Part shown: piece by piece, positions 1-8,955 of the stretch
How positions within the stretch are numbered: the stretch's first letter is position 1
Layout: each line of letters opens with the position of its first letter
Assembly (NCBI GenBank): GCA_041940305.1
Contig: JBGTSJ010000001.1
Span: 1 to 64,000, forward strand
Source of the DNA: JBGTSJ01 sp041940305
Lineage (GTDB): Bacteria > Planctomycetota > Planctomycetia > Planctomycetales > Planctomycetaceae
DNA: 64,000 nucleotides
Reading direction: 5' to 3'
Position numbers and translations under genes: made by a program
Notes under the pieces: generated by a model
What the model saw: the letters and a program-made list of their open reading frames with translations, nothing else
The model's database searches: none
What the model was told of the DNA's origin: nothing

Positions 1-1
1 C

Positions 2-151
2 CGGGGCCACGCACCGCAGAACCTGGCGGCGCTGCGCAACGCGGCGCTGAACTGGCAGCGGGCCGGAGGAATCAACACCATCAGCGCCACCCTGCGCAGC
101 TTCGCGCGGCATCCCTTGCGACTGTTCACCAAACTCGGCTATCGGAACTAA
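2..151 (+). pseudogene. C-terminal end of an ISAs1-type transposase, cut by the window edge
   Basis: The frame reads RGHAPQNLAALRNAALNWQR and ends in LRLFTKLGYRN before a TAA. The pattern HAxQNLAxLRNAAL followed by a short basic tail is typical of the C-terminus of ISAs1-family DDE transposases (known family feature). Only 49 residues are in the window, so it cannot be told whether the gene is complete upstream or already a remnant. It shows that an insertion sequence borders the window on the left. Confidence 0.6.
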
Positions 152-321
152 GCGAAAGCCCTGGCAGGCAGCCCCCATGACGGGCGCGACACTCGGCAGA
201 CTCCGGGAACGCCAGCGCCTCTCGACAGCACCCACTCGCGCAAACCGGCCGCGGGCTGTCCGTTGCTCACCTGTTCCAGGACAGCCAGAATGGAAAGACA
301 TTCCCGCTGGGTCAATTCACT

Positions 322-1197
322 ATGCGTTACGCTGCCGCGGCTCTCGTCGTACTGACGTGCGGCCTCATCTCCTTCGTCGCGTTCCAGTCCGGCCTCACGC
401 CGGCGAACGCCGACCTCAGGATTCTGTTTCGCGCCATGCCCGCTGCAGGCGCACCGGTTCGCGAGGAGGATCTGTCTGAAATCGCACGCATCCTCAACGA
501 TCGGCTCGACGCCGCCGGTTACAAGCGGTTCGCCATCGAACCGGCCAGCAACGGCGGGATCATGCTGTACATGCCGGAGCTGACCTCGGACCAACTCGCA
601 GCGATCCGATCCCTGGCGACGCGCCGCGGCACATTGGAGTTCGCATTGATTGCGAACCCGCGCGATCATGGAGCATTGATCGCCGCCGCAGACCCCCTCG
701 TGGACCCCGCCCCCGACGGGGCCACCTGGGTCCCCCTCTCGACGGGGCCGGCCGTTCAGACGGTGAACCTCTCCGGAAACCAGAACTCCGCGACACGCAC
801 TATCGAGCGGGATGGGCGTGCCGTCACGGAAGTCCTGGTCGTTCAGAATCCGCCGGGCCAGCGCGTCACCGACGAGTTCCTCGTGCGAGTCGAAACTGCC
901 AGATCCCCCAGCGGAGCCACCGCGGTCGAGTTTGAGCTTTCGGATCAGGGATCGCAGTTGATGCTGCAATTAACGGGCTCCGCGCTGCCGACAGCGGGGG
1001 GATTCAAGCGGCAGCTGGCAATCATCCTCGACGGAGAAGTGCACTCGGCCCCCTCGATTAACGATGTCATCGGCGGTCGGGAGATGATCGAGGGGAACTT
1101 CACAGAAGAAGAAGTCGAGCAGTTCATCACCGCTCTGCGCTCCGGTCGACTGCCATTGGAGCTTGAGTTCGTGGAAGCGCAGGAGATCGAACGCTGA
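322..1197 (+). CDS. Stand-alone SecD-P1-head-like exported protein
   Basis: This 291-residue protein has an N-terminal signal or anchor segment (AAAALVVLTCGLISFVAF). Two parts resemble the periplasmic P1 region of SecD: an N-terminal part with EIARILNDRLDAAGYKRF and GGIMLYMPEL, and a C-terminal part with VEFELSDQGSQLM, LAIILDGEVHSAPSIND and GNFTEEEVEQFITALRSGRLP. SecD itself would continue into six membrane helices, but this protein stops after the P1 region. It may be a periplasmic lipid-facing or translocation-accessory protein; the function is inferred only from the fold. It lies 72 bp upstream of miaA on the same strand. Confidence 0.75.
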   Translation: MRYAAAALVVLTCGLISFVAFQSGLTPANADLRILFRAMPAAGAPVREEDLSEIARILNDRLDAAGYKRFAIEPASNGGIMLYMPELTSDQLAAIRSLATRRGTLEFALIANPRDHGALIAAADPLVDPAPDGATWVPLSTGPAVQTVNLSGNQNSATRTIERDGRAVTEVLVVQNPPGQRVTDEFLVRVETARSPSGATAVEFELSDQGSQLMLQLTGSALPTAGGFKRQLAIILDGEVHSAPSINDVIGGREMIEGNFTEEEVEQFITALRSGRLPLELEFVEAQEIER

Positions 1198-1269
1198 CAG
1201 TGAGTACCCCTCGTCGCTGTGAGTATTGCGCTGCCGGGATGAATTGCCGCTGGACACGCGGATTGCGGC

Positions 1270-2220
1270 ATGCGCATTGACTCCGACATTCTCCAGAACT
1301 GCTGGTTCCTGGCCGGTCCCACGGCCTGCGGCAAGACCGCGGCGGCGGTCTGTCTCGCCCGGCGGATCGGCGCCGAGATCGTCGCGATGGATTCCATGTC
1401 GCTCTACCGCGGCATGGACATCGGCACCGCGAAACCCACTGCCGCAGAGCAGTCCTCGGTCCGTCACCACCTGATCGACATCCTCGACCCCAGCGAGGAA
1501 TACTCGGTGGCGGACTACCTGAGCGCCGCGAACTCCGCCTGCCGGGACATTCTTGATCGAGGCCGTGTTCCGCTGTTCGTCGGCGGAACCGGCCTCTACC
1601 TGCGTGCTCTGCTGCGAGGGGTCTTCGAAGGACCATCCGCCGACTGGACGTATCGCGAGTCGCTGAACGCACTGCTACAGCAGGATGGAGAACAGGCTCT
1701 GCATGGGCGACTCAGGGAAGTGGACGCCGCCTCCGCCGCACGCCTGCATCCCCACGATGTCCGCCGGGTGATCCGGGCGCTGGAAGTGCATCACGTGACC
1801 GGACGCCCGGCGTCTCAATTGCAGACGCAATCTCCGCTCCCAGTCGGCGAACGTCCGCAGAATGTCTACTGGCTGGAACCGCCGCGAGACTGGCTTCATG
1901 AACGGATCAATGCGCGCGTCCAGCAGATGGTCGATTTGGGACTGGTGGACGAAGTGCGGCGACTGTTGAAGGGAGAGCGGCCGCTCAGCCGCACGGCCGG
2001 ACAGGCGCTGGGATACGCACAGATCATCGAATTCCTGTCCGGAAGCATCCCCCTTGAAGATGCCGTCGCACAGATTCAGACCGCCACACGGCAGTTCGCC
2101 AAGCGCCAGCACACCTGGTTTCGCAACATGGTGGAATGCCGCGCCATCCGGATTGCAGGGACTGAAACTGCGGAGCAGATTGCAATGCAGATCCTGAGCT
2201 TCGCCGGAATTGGTCAATGA
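1270..2220 (+). CDS. miaA: tRNA dimethylallyltransferase
   Basis: MiaA transfers a dimethylallyl group from DMAPP to N6 of A37 in tRNAs that read UNN codons. The 316-residue protein has the family P-loop GPTACGKT near residue 18, the DSMSLYRGMDIGTAKP segment that binds tRNA and substrate, GGTGLYLRALL, and the C-terminal ALGYAQI and RQFAKRQHTWFR motifs. Length and motif order are normal. It converges with the hemerythrin-like gene, which ends 71 bp downstream on the other strand. Confidence 0.97.
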   Translation: MRIDSDILQNCWFLAGPTACGKTAAAVCLARRIGAEIVAMDSMSLYRGMDIGTAKPTAAEQSSVRHHLIDILDPSEEYSVADYLSAANSACRDILDRGRVPLFVGGTGLYLRALLRGVFEGPSADWTYRESLNALLQQDGEQALHGRLREVDAASAARLHPHDVRRVIRALEVHHVTGRPASQLQTQSPLPVGERPQNVYWLEPPRDWLHERINARVQQMVDLGLVDEVRRLLKGERPLSRTAGQALGYAQIIEFLSGSIPLEDAVAQIQTATRQFAKRQHTWFRNMVECRAIRIAGTETAEQIAMQILSFAGIGQ

Positions 2221-2291
2221 AGGTCAGGAGCCGAACTGGGCGGTAATCGTTGCAGAAGCACGAGAACCGGCAGCAGCTTGGAGCGACGACG

Positions 2292-2744
2292 TCAGTCGCC
2301 GACTCCCGTGTCCTGATTCGCCGCAGTCTGCAACAGTTCCATTTCTGCCTGCTGATGGGTCTGGAATTGCTCCATCCAGTTTCGCAAGTCAACGCGGACC
2401 CGGGCGGCGGTCGCGGCGATCTGCGTCTCATCGGCCAATCGTGACCGGAGGTCGCAGAGCCCCTCGTAGAGCTCGCCGTGCTGGCGGTGGAGGCGATCGA
2501 TGTCATCCTCCCATTCCGGGAACTCCAGCCGGACCTCTTCCAGATAGCCTCCGTGCTCTTCGAGCGCGAACTGGCAGGGGAGCATGTCCGCCAGGACATC
2601 CAGAACCGCGATCAACCAGTGGCGCGTCTCGGGATCAGCGGGATCCTCTTCCAACAGTTCGCGCAAGTCGCCGAGGAGAATGTGCTCCAGGGCGGCAAAC
2701 TCGTGCGGGGGTGTCGCCAGAGTGCGTGTATCGTCGGTCAACAT
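2292..2744 (-). CDS. Hemerythrin-like cation-binding protein
   Basis: This 150-residue, mostly alpha-helical acidic protein carries metal-ligand-like positions spaced as in hemerythrin HHE domains: PPHEF near the start, FALEEHGGYLEEV, LHRQHGELYEGL and FQTHQQAEMELL. Family members bind a di-iron centre and sense or store oxygen, or protect iron; which role applies here is unknown. The start at 2744 (MLTDDTRTL) is preferred because the longer reading adds about 39 basic, low-complexity residues before the domain. Confidence 0.72.
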   Translation of the reverse strand: MLTDDTRTLATPPHEFAALEHILLGDLRELLEEDPADPETRHWLIAVLDVLADMLPCQFALEEHGGYLEEVRLEFPEWEDDIDRLHRQHGELYEGLCDLRSRLADETQIAATAARVRVDLRNWMEQFQTHQQAEMELLQTAANQDTGVGD

Positions 2745-3245
2745 GGCATTGGCTCCGGGTTTGGGCGGACGTGTCTTAAATGAGCGCGTGTCAGTGCGTT
2801 CTGTCTCAGCCTGTTTCGTCTCCACGAATCTGCGCTCCAGCGGTCGTCCGGATCCATACATGGTCCTGATCCATCGTCCTCTCCGAGAGCACTGTGGCGG
2901 CGCGAGCCGGGCGGACTTCCACGCGAACCGGGTGCAGCCCTGCGCGGCAGACCTGACCCCGCGTCGCCTGAGTGACGTTCGACAGCCGTGCCACCAATGC
3001 GGCGGCGATGATGGCGGACGAAGCCAGCAAAGTGGGTCCGAATGATGAGACGTTGGGCCAGACCGCGAACATTACCAGCACCTGTTTGTTGAAGACCGGG
3101 GTAGAAGGGCCGAGACCGCGCACAATTCCGCGAAGACGTCGCAGTGAAGCGGAGAGCCGGCAGGAGCGCCTGCGAGACGTTGTGTGATCAGCCGCTTCGG
3201 ACTCTCGCCACGGCGGTCATTCTTCGGTAGTCGAGGGGAGATTCC
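2745..3245. other. Gene-poor stretch with one doubtful short reading frame
   Basis: No convincing gene is visible. One minus-strand frame at 2806-3123 (105 codons) contains a hydrophobic run (LLASSAIIAAALVARL) that could be a membrane segment. It has no recognisable domain, and its end overlaps the region just upstream of the hemerythrin-like gene. It may be a small membrane protein or chance. Confidence 0.25.
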
Positions 3246-3569
3246 TCAGCCACCATCCCGCTCGGCATCGATGCGGATTGCAACACGAGCTCCGTCTTCA
3301 CCATGCTGTTGAGCCATGATGCGTGCCGTATCGCCTGATTTGAGATCGGCAAGTGCCGCCGGCTTTCCATCAAGGCTGACCATCGTCGCCCCATGAACCG
3401 CGAACATCATCGTTTCATCCCCGATGGACACCATCACCATATTCTCCGTCACTGAGGTGAGTGTGCCCGAGAAGTGGTCGTCGCTGAGTACTCTCGTGAC
3501 TCCCGCGAGGACCATTCCACATACCAGGACGCCCGCAATCAGTTGCAACCTTGAAGTTCGGAACGTCAT
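3246..3569 (-). CDS. Small exported protein with a beta-rich domain, function unknown
   Basis: The 107-residue product starts with a clear signal or anchor sequence (LIAGVLVCGMVLAGVTRVLS). A beta-rich region follows (FSGTLTSVTENMVMVSIGDE, GATMVSLDGKPAALADLKSGDTARIMA). The G-T-[VIL] pattern and the 'DLKSGDTARI' turn resemble the small OB-like DUF5666-type repeats found in exported bacterial proteins. This is a similarity of pattern only. The function is unknown. Confidence 0.6.
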   Translation of the reverse strand: MTFRTSRLQLIAGVLVCGMVLAGVTRVLSDDHFSGTLTSVTENMVMVSIGDETMMFAVHGATMVSLDGKPAALADLKSGDTARIMAQQHGEDGARVAIRIDAERDGG

Positions 3570-3918
3570 GACTGGGTCTCCCCTGGGCCAAAACGGGGTC
3601 GTTGCCTACGCCCGGTGGAATGTCACCCGACGTACCAACCCGTGTTGCACGCTGCATGCCGCACTCGCGGGCCCGAAGGGGCAAAAACGCATCGGCCTCG
3701 CCCAGTGTCCGCTGCGTTCAAAATCTCTAACGATTGCTGCAGCAACGACTTTCGCTGCGCCAGTTGACGCAGTTGCGTTCCGTCCTAGGATCATCACAAA
3801 GCGGAATCCTTGATCTCCTGCCGGTCACCCTGCGATGATCACAAGCCGGGATCACGTGTCCGCCTGCCTGCTTGTGCACCAGACAAGGTCGATGGCGAGC
3901 CAACGGAGGGCGCACCGA

Positions 3919-4305
3919 ATGGACGTCTCCCTGATCAGCGTCTGCGATCCTCTGGCCACCAGAGTACCGGTGCGCACTTGCCCCTTCTGGATCGGCCGCG
4001 GAGAGGAATGCCAGCTCCGGCTGAACAACGCAATGGTCAGCCGCCGTCACGCCGAGTTGAGGCTGCTCAACGGACTGCTGCGTGCCTATGACTGCGGCAG
4101 TCTCAACGGCACTACTGTCAACGGCGCGCTGGCGGGCCGAGACGGCATTACGCTGCGCGACGGAGACCTGTTGGGAGTTGCATCGACCGTCTTCGTCGTG
4201 CAGATCGTGCGATCACGGCACGATTCGCCGCAACTCCCGAAAGAGGATGCCGGACCCGGGAGCACCTGCATCGACGTGATCACCAATGTCCCCGCTCCGA
4301 GGTAA
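3919..4305 (+). CDS. FHA-domain protein
   Basis: The 128-residue product is almost only a forkhead-associated (FHA) phosphothreonine-binding domain. It has the signature blocks WIGRGEECQLRLNN, MVSRRHAELR and GSLNGTTVNG (the GR, SxxH and NG positions). FHA proteins bind targets of Ser/Thr kinases, which are abundant in planctomycetes; no kinase is adjacent. The start at 3919 follows GGAGG at 3905-3909. An upstream ATG at 3835 in frame lacks a ribosome-binding site. It converges with the VOC gene. Confidence 0.85.
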   Translation: MDVSLISVCDPLATRVPVRTCPFWIGRGEECQLRLNNAMVSRRHAELRLLNGLLRAYDCGSLNGTTVNGALAGRDGITLRDGDLLGVASTVFVVQIVRSRHDSPQLPKEDAGPGSTCIDVITNVPAPR

Positions 4306-4343
4306 TGAGCGTTCCCTGGATCGACGTCGCCGAGGATCGTTCG

Positions 4344-4760
4344 TCATTCCGGCTGAGACTCCTGCACGACGGCTGGGTCCATCCAGACGTGCTCCCAGAT
4401 GTGACCGTCCAGGTCCTGGAAGCTTCGCTCGTACATGAAGCCGTGGTCCTGTGGATCACGGCACTTCGTCCCTCCGGCCGCGATCGCACGATCGACGATC
4501 TCGTCCACGGCCGTCCGGGTGTCGCACGACAGCGCCACCAGCACTTCCGTGCTGGCCTTCGCATCGCAGATGGACTTGGGGGTGAACGTCTTGAAGTACG
4601 CATGCGTGATCAGCATCGCGTAGATGTCATCGCTGATCACCATGCACGCGGCCTTCTCGTCGGTGAACTGCGGATTAAACGCGTAGCCGAGCTGCCGGAA
4701 GAACGCCATCGATTTCTCGAGGTCGGCGACGGGGAGATTGACGAAGATCTTGGTCGGCAT
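4344..4760 (-). CDS. VOC-family (glyoxalase-fold) protein
   Basis: This 138-residue protein has the beta-alpha-beta-beta-beta layout of one vicinal-oxygen-chelate domain: KIFVNLPVADLEKSMAFFRQLGY at the start and FQDLDGHIWEHVWMDP at the end. The 'DLDGHxWE' end is usual for glyoxalase/bleomycin-resistance relatives of the PhnB type. The substrate cannot be read from the sequence. It lies 61 bp downstream of a YCII-like gene on the same strand, and such VOC/YCII pairs are common in bacteria. Confidence 0.85.
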   Translation of the reverse strand: MPTKIFVNLPVADLEKSMAFFRQLGYAFNPQFTDEKAACMVISDDIYAMLITHAYFKTFTPKSICDAKASTEVLVALSCDTRTAVDEIVDRAIAAGGTKCRDPQDHGFMYERSFQDLDGHIWEHVWMDPAVVQESQPE

Positions 4761-4821
4761 GGGACGAGGCGATCGGGTCGGGGACAGTGAGACTGAAAAC
4801 GACGCACGTCGATCCAGCAGG

Positions 4822-5241
4822 TTACTGCTCGGTGCGGGCGCGGAGCTGGGCCTCCTGCTCCCGCAGTTCGGGCGTCACGGCGTCGCCGAAGTCGTCCATC
4901 TCGTACAGCGGCCGGATCTCGATCTCCGAGTCGGTCATCATCGGGTTCGGGCATTTCTTCACCCAGGCGATGGCCTCCTCCATCGATTTCACCTGCCACA
5001 GCCAGTATCCGGCGACGAGCTCTTTCGTCTCCGCAAACGGTCCGTCGGTGACCGTCCGGTCCGCTCCCGAAAACCGCACGCGCGCCCCTTTGGAACTGGG
5101 CTGCAGGCCCTCCCCTGCCAGCATGATCCCGGCGTTCACGAGTTCCTCGTTGAACTGCATCATGTCGCTCAGCAGCTGTTCACTGGGCATCACGCCGGCT
5201 TCGGATTCGGCCGTCGCCTTCACCATGACCATCACTTTCAT
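4822..5241 (-). CDS. YCII-related (DGPFAETKE) protein
   Basis: The 139-residue product begins MKVMVMVKATAESEAG and contains VTDGPFAETKELVAGYWLWQV, the hallmark of the DGPF/YCII-related family, and then CPNPMMTDSEIEIRPL. These are small ferredoxin-like-fold proteins of uncertain chemistry, often next to VOC proteins or ECF sigma factors. The start at 5241 follows GGAGAG a few bases upstream. Longer readings add an unrelated N-terminus. Confidence 0.85.
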   Translation of the reverse strand: MKVMVMVKATAESEAGVMPSEQLLSDMMQFNEELVNAGIMLAGEGLQPSSKGARVRFSGADRTVTDGPFAETKELVAGYWLWQVKSMEEAIAWVKKCPNPMMTDSEIEIRPLYEMDDFGDAVTPELREQEAQLRARTEQ

Positions 5242-5707
5242 CGGGATCTCTCCATTAAATATCGGGGAGTTGATTCTGACCAATCTGGCCGCATTCAGCT
5301 TATGGCCGAACAAACCTCCGGCAATTCGACAAACCCTCCCGGAATTCAGACGATTCACCGGAGTTCCCATCGGTCGATGTCACAGCCGGTCCTGGCCTCA
5401 TCTGTCGAATCCAATGCCGCGCACATTCGCCCCCAAAAACCGGTCTGGACACGAATCCGACAATCCGTAGAATCCCGCCCCGACCGGCAATCCGTGCCGG
5501 TCGCAGATCCTGTCATTCCGGGCGGTCTTCGTCCGGTCCCGCCGATTGACTGCGTCCCTTCCCGAACCCGCATGGCTGCGGACGCCCTGTGAACACGCAC
5601 GAACACGTTTGCTGAGGAGACCGATCCTCCCCGCAGAGGCCCGGACGCTCACCATCACGTGACGGCGGATGGCAGCCCCCGCAGGCGCCGACCGAAGGAT
5701 TCGACCC

Positions 5708-6520
5708 ATGACTTCTCTGCTGCGAGCCGTTGCAGCGCGGATGCGCGTCGCCGCGCGCCGTGCCGTGCGACTGCACCGACTCTGGCTGCCGATCGCCGGC
5801 GGCCTGCTGCTCGGTTCGGGCTGCTACAGCCCGATGTCGGGACAGCCGTACTACCAGTCTTATCCTGGGCAGGTGCAGCCCGGAACCGTCTACCCAGGGA
5901 CCGTATACCCCGGATCGACGTACCCCGGCACGACCTACGGACCCGGAACGCCCACCTACACGCCGACGCCCGACGGCGGCAATGCTCCTTACTACGACTC
6001 CGGATCGTCGAACAATACCGGCAATCGGCCCGTCCCGAATTACGATGATGCGGCCTCCAGTCCGTACTTCCCCGATCCCGGGACGGCATCGTCGCCGTCC
6101 TGGGACACGCCGGGCGCCGCTGCCACTCCGACCCCGACGCCGTCGGGGACGACCCCGTTTGGGGACACGGCGGAAGACTTCCACGAGCCCATCCCGGCGA
6201 ACGCCAACCCGATTTCCTTCGAACGCGACGTCTCGTCTTTGACGCGCCTCCCCTACGGCTACGACGCCGCCAACCATCAATGGGTCCAGGGCGTCGTCAG
6301 CTACGACGCCCGCCAGCAGGCGTGGGGCATTGTGTACAACATTAACCCCGACGCCAATGATCCTCACGCGGGATATCTCACGCTCGGCGACGACCCCCGC
6401 CTGGCGAGCCTCAAGGACGGCGATGTGATCCGGGTGGACGGCGAGGTCGATCCCAGCCGTCCGGACATGTACAATCGCGCCACCTACGAAGTCTCGCGGA
6501 TCACGCCCATCTCGCGGTAG
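5708..6520 (+). CDS. Lipoprotein with YPGT-type repeats
   Basis: The 270-residue product has a basic N-terminus, a hydrophobic stretch and a lipobox (LLLGSGC) near residue 40, so it is probably lipid-anchored. After the cysteine comes a low-complexity Tyr/Pro/Gly/Thr region with repeated YPGT and YPGS units and many Thr-Pro pairs. The C-terminal ~100 residues are a more ordered domain (GYDAANHQWVQGVVSYDARQ, GDVIRVDGEVD). No family was recognised. The start at 5708 is the ATG nearest the signal sequence. Confidence 0.7.
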   Translation: MTSLLRAVAARMRVAARRAVRLHRLWLPIAGGLLLGSGCYSPMSGQPYYQSYPGQVQPGTVYPGTVYPGSTYPGTTYGPGTPTYTPTPDGGNAPYYDSGSSNNTGNRPVPNYDDAASSPYFPDPGTASSPSWDTPGAAATPTPTPSGTTPFGDTAEDFHEPIPANANPISFERDVSSLTRLPYGYDAANHQWVQGVVSYDARQQAWGIVYNINPDANDPHAGYLTLGDDPRLASLKDGDVIRVDGEVDPSRPDMYNRATYEVSRITPISR

Positions 6521-6595
6521 CGAGCAGCCCGCCCCCGGATGCCGGACGCGGGGGGCCGCGGTCCGACATCATCGCCATCTCGGGGGACACTACCG

Positions 6596-7534
6596 ATGCG
6601 ACTCTGTCGTTTTCAGCTGAACGACTCCGTCCAGGTCGGATTCTACGAGGAGGACCGCATCCTCCCGCTGACCGCCGCAGCCGCGAAGCTGCTGGACTCA
6701 GGCAAGTTTCCCGCCAGCGACCGGCTCATCGACTTCCTTCCCGGCGGCGCTCATCGCGCAGCGGCTGGTCGTCTGCAGGAACGCATCGCGGATGCGGGGG
6801 CCGACGCGCTCAAGGGAGTCTCGGTTCACCCCAACGAAGTCCGCCTCCTCGTTCCGGTCGCCGAACCGTCCAAGATCCTGCTCCTGGCCGGCAATTACTC
6901 CAAACACATCGAGGAAGGGGGCGGCCGCGCTGAGGAACGCTCCAAGACGTTCCCCTACGTCTTCATGAAGCCCCCCGCCACCACGCTCACTCATCCCAAC
7001 GATCCGGTCCGGATTCCGACCGTCTCCCCCAACAAGATCGACTGGGAACTGGAGCTGGGCGTCGTCATCGGACGCGAGTGCTCCGGCGTGAGAGAGGCCG
7101 AGGCCCTCGACTACGTGGCCGGCTACACCGTCGTCAACGACATCTCGGACCGCGGCTTCAAGCCGAATCCCGGTCGCAACGAACGCAGCAAGGACTCGTT
7201 CTTCGACTGGCTGCACGGCAAGTGGCACGACACCTTCTGCCCGATGGGACCCTGCGTCCTGCCTGCTGATGAAGTGTCCGACCCGCAGTCCCTGCATGTC
7301 ACGTTGAGGGTCAACGGCGAGGTCGAACAGGATGCCTCCACTTCGGAGATGATCTTCCCCGTCGCCGCCATCGTCGAGTTCATCTCCAGCTTCGTCACGC
7401 TGCAGCCGGGCGACGTGATCGCCACCGGCACCCCCGACGGCGTCGGCAACGCCAAGGGGAAGTACCTCAAGCACGGCGATGTGCTGGAAGCGGAGATCGA
7501 ACGCATTGGCGTTCTGCGCAACCCCGTCGTCTGA
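6596..7534 (+). CDS. Fumarylacetoacetate hydrolase family protein
   Basis: This 312-residue enzyme of the FAH superfamily hydrolyses or decarboxylates acyl-pyruvate-type compounds using a divalent metal. Visible motifs are KILLLAGNYSKHIEEGG, FMKPPATTL, the metal-ligand segment IDWELELGVVIGRE, YTVVNDISDRG, and the end GDVIATGTPDGVGN, which is characteristic of 2-hydroxyhepta-2,4-diene-dioate isomerase-like members. The exact substrate is unknown. The ATG at 6596 begins the conserved N-terminus (MRLCRFQ). The gene is not in a recognisable catabolic cluster. Confidence 0.9.
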   Translation: MRLCRFQLNDSVQVGFYEEDRILPLTAAAAKLLDSGKFPASDRLIDFLPGGAHRAAAGRLQERIADAGADALKGVSVHPNEVRLLVPVAEPSKILLLAGNYSKHIEEGGGRAEERSKTFPYVFMKPPATTLTHPNDPVRIPTVSPNKIDWELELGVVIGRECSGVREAEALDYVAGYTVVNDISDRGFKPNPGRNERSKDSFFDWLHGKWHDTFCPMGPCVLPADEVSDPQSLHVTLRVNGEVEQDASTSEMIFPVAAIVEFISSFVTLQPGDVIATGTPDGVGNAKGKYLKHGDVLEAEIERIGVLRNPVV

Positions 7535-7576
7535 GGCGCGGATCTCTGAATTCGTGTCCTTCGTATCCTCCCGCGT

Positions 7577-8359
7577 TTAGCGCGGAGCCACAGGCGACTG
7601 CGATGCATCCGGAGCACTTTCACCGCCCGGCTTCAGTACGGCGTCGGGAGCGACATCCTCTTCCGGTGTGACCGCCTCCGGTGCCTCGTCGGGTTCAACC
7701 GCTTCCAGCGTCTCGCTCGCCGGCGCCGCGTGATCCAGCTCCGGCTCCGCAATCGCCGTCAGATACTGCTTCTGAAACGCATCCAGGTCGATGTTGCTGT
7801 TATCGGTCTTGAACACGAACAGCCATCCCCGGCACCACCACAGGCGGCCGTTTGTTTCCGGCGGGGAGAACGAAAACGTCATCCGATGCGACGTCCCGTC
7901 GTCCACATGCCCCTGCAGGCGCGTGGTGTAGTTCACTGATTCGATGGCGTCCGCGGCCTCCTGAAACAGCGCTGACTGCTCCGCCGCCGGCACTTCATAC
8001 GCGTACACATCAACGCCCGCCACGCCCGATTCATACCGCGCATGCAGGCCGTCGCGCTCGATCCCCAGTTCCACGATCGCGGAATTGTCGTCGTGTGCCG
8101 CCAGCCGCCAGGCGTTCACGCTATCCGGAAACAACCTGTCCGCGCCCGATCCCGATTTCGGAGGCTGCCAGGTCGAAGCGAAGTGCATCTGCTGCATCTG
8201 CTCTTCCAGGCCGGTCGAAACCGACTGCGCCACCTGATTCACCGTCCGATAGCCGAACCATCCGATCATGAACAGTCCGCCGCCGCACAGCAGGAGCATC
8301 AGCACGCCGGCGACGAGGCAGCCCACGAGCCACTTGGTCCCGTTACTCTCATTCGACAT
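7577..8359 (-). CDS. Single-pass membrane protein of unknown function
   Basis: The 260-residue protein has a short cytoplasmic N-terminus and one strong membrane segment (LVGCLVAGVLMLLLCGGGLFMIGWFGY). An extracytoplasmic domain follows with a Trp-rich core (GRLWWCRGWLFVFKTDN). The acidic Pro/Glu/Ala-rich tail (EPDEAPEAVTPEEDVAPD) is probably disordered. The start at 8359 is preferred over a longer basic extension. No family was recognised. It converges with the FAH-family gene and diverges from the acyltransferase. Confidence 0.7.
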   Translation of the reverse strand: MSNESNGTKWLVGCLVAGVLMLLLCGGGLFMIGWFGYRTVNQVAQSVSTGLEEQMQQMHFASTWQPPKSGSGADRLFPDSVNAWRLAAHDDNSAIVELGIERDGLHARYESGVAGVDVYAYEVPAAEQSALFQEAADAIESVNYTTRLQGHVDDGTSHRMTFSFSPPETNGRLWWCRGWLFVFKTDNSNIDLDAFQKQYLTAIAEPELDHAAPASETLEAVEPDEAPEAVTPEEDVAPDAVLKPGGESAPDASQSPVAPR

Positions 8360-8537
8360 TGCAGCAGCCTTTCTCGGATGCGGAACCCGTTTCGCCGATT
8401 GTGACGCCGCCGCCCGCCCACGCAAGCACGCCCCACGGCCTCAGCCGATTCCCCGTCGGCGCGGACGGAGGGCCTCGGCCAGCCGAGTGCACGACGTACT
8501 TTGTGAATGAACTGCACGAATCGGCTTCGATCCGGCT

Positions 8538-8719
8538 GGCCCCAACGGGGCCGCACTCGAAAGCCCAGCCCGCCAGGGCTGGGTGGACGCGCGGAGTTCG
8601 AGCGGAGAGCCCTGAAGGGGCGCCACACCCGTGGCGGCCCGTTGGGCCTTCCGAAATCGGACAGGGCGCCTTTACGCCGGCCGTTGGCCGGGGCTGTCGA
8701 GTCTGACCCCGTTGGGGTC
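8538..8719. repeat. Array of five perfect short hairpins in an intergenic space
   Basis: The 596 bp between 8360 and 8955 contain no convincing gene. Inside are five perfect inverted repeats: GGCCCC-AAC-GGGGCC (8538-8552), CCCAGCCC-GCCA-GGGCTGGG (8564-8583), CGCCAC-ACCC-GTGGCG (8621-8636), CCGGCC-GTT-GGCCGG (8677-8691) and GACCCC-GTT-GGGGTC (8705-8719). Three share an AAC/GTT loop. Such GC-rich hairpin arrays behave like REP-type or clustered palindromic elements; a role as RNA is possible but unproven. Confidence 0.7.
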
Positions 8720-8955
8720 TTCCCCAAGGGCATCGCTCAATGAACAACCCCCTGATCCCAATCTCACGTATCGTCCCGATTCGATCCTCACGCCGGCTGC
8801 CGGTCGTTCGGGTCGCACGATCTGGTTTTCGACCGCAAAGTGCGCCGTGCACCCCGGCCCCTCCGTTATTCGAAACTCCCCTCCGCAAATTGGCGAAATT
8901 CTGATATTGGTTCGCCCCGATTCCGCGTCCCCGCAGCGGCACGGATGCCCCGCAC

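Noticed and set aside
5879..5950. Tandem DNA repeat (mini-satellite) in the lipoprotein gene
   Set aside because: The repeats are short coding units (YPGT/YPGS) in frame and are better described as protein low complexity.
8538..8719. CRISPR array
   Set aside because: The hairpins differ from each other in sequence and spacing and there are no identical direct repeats or cas genes.
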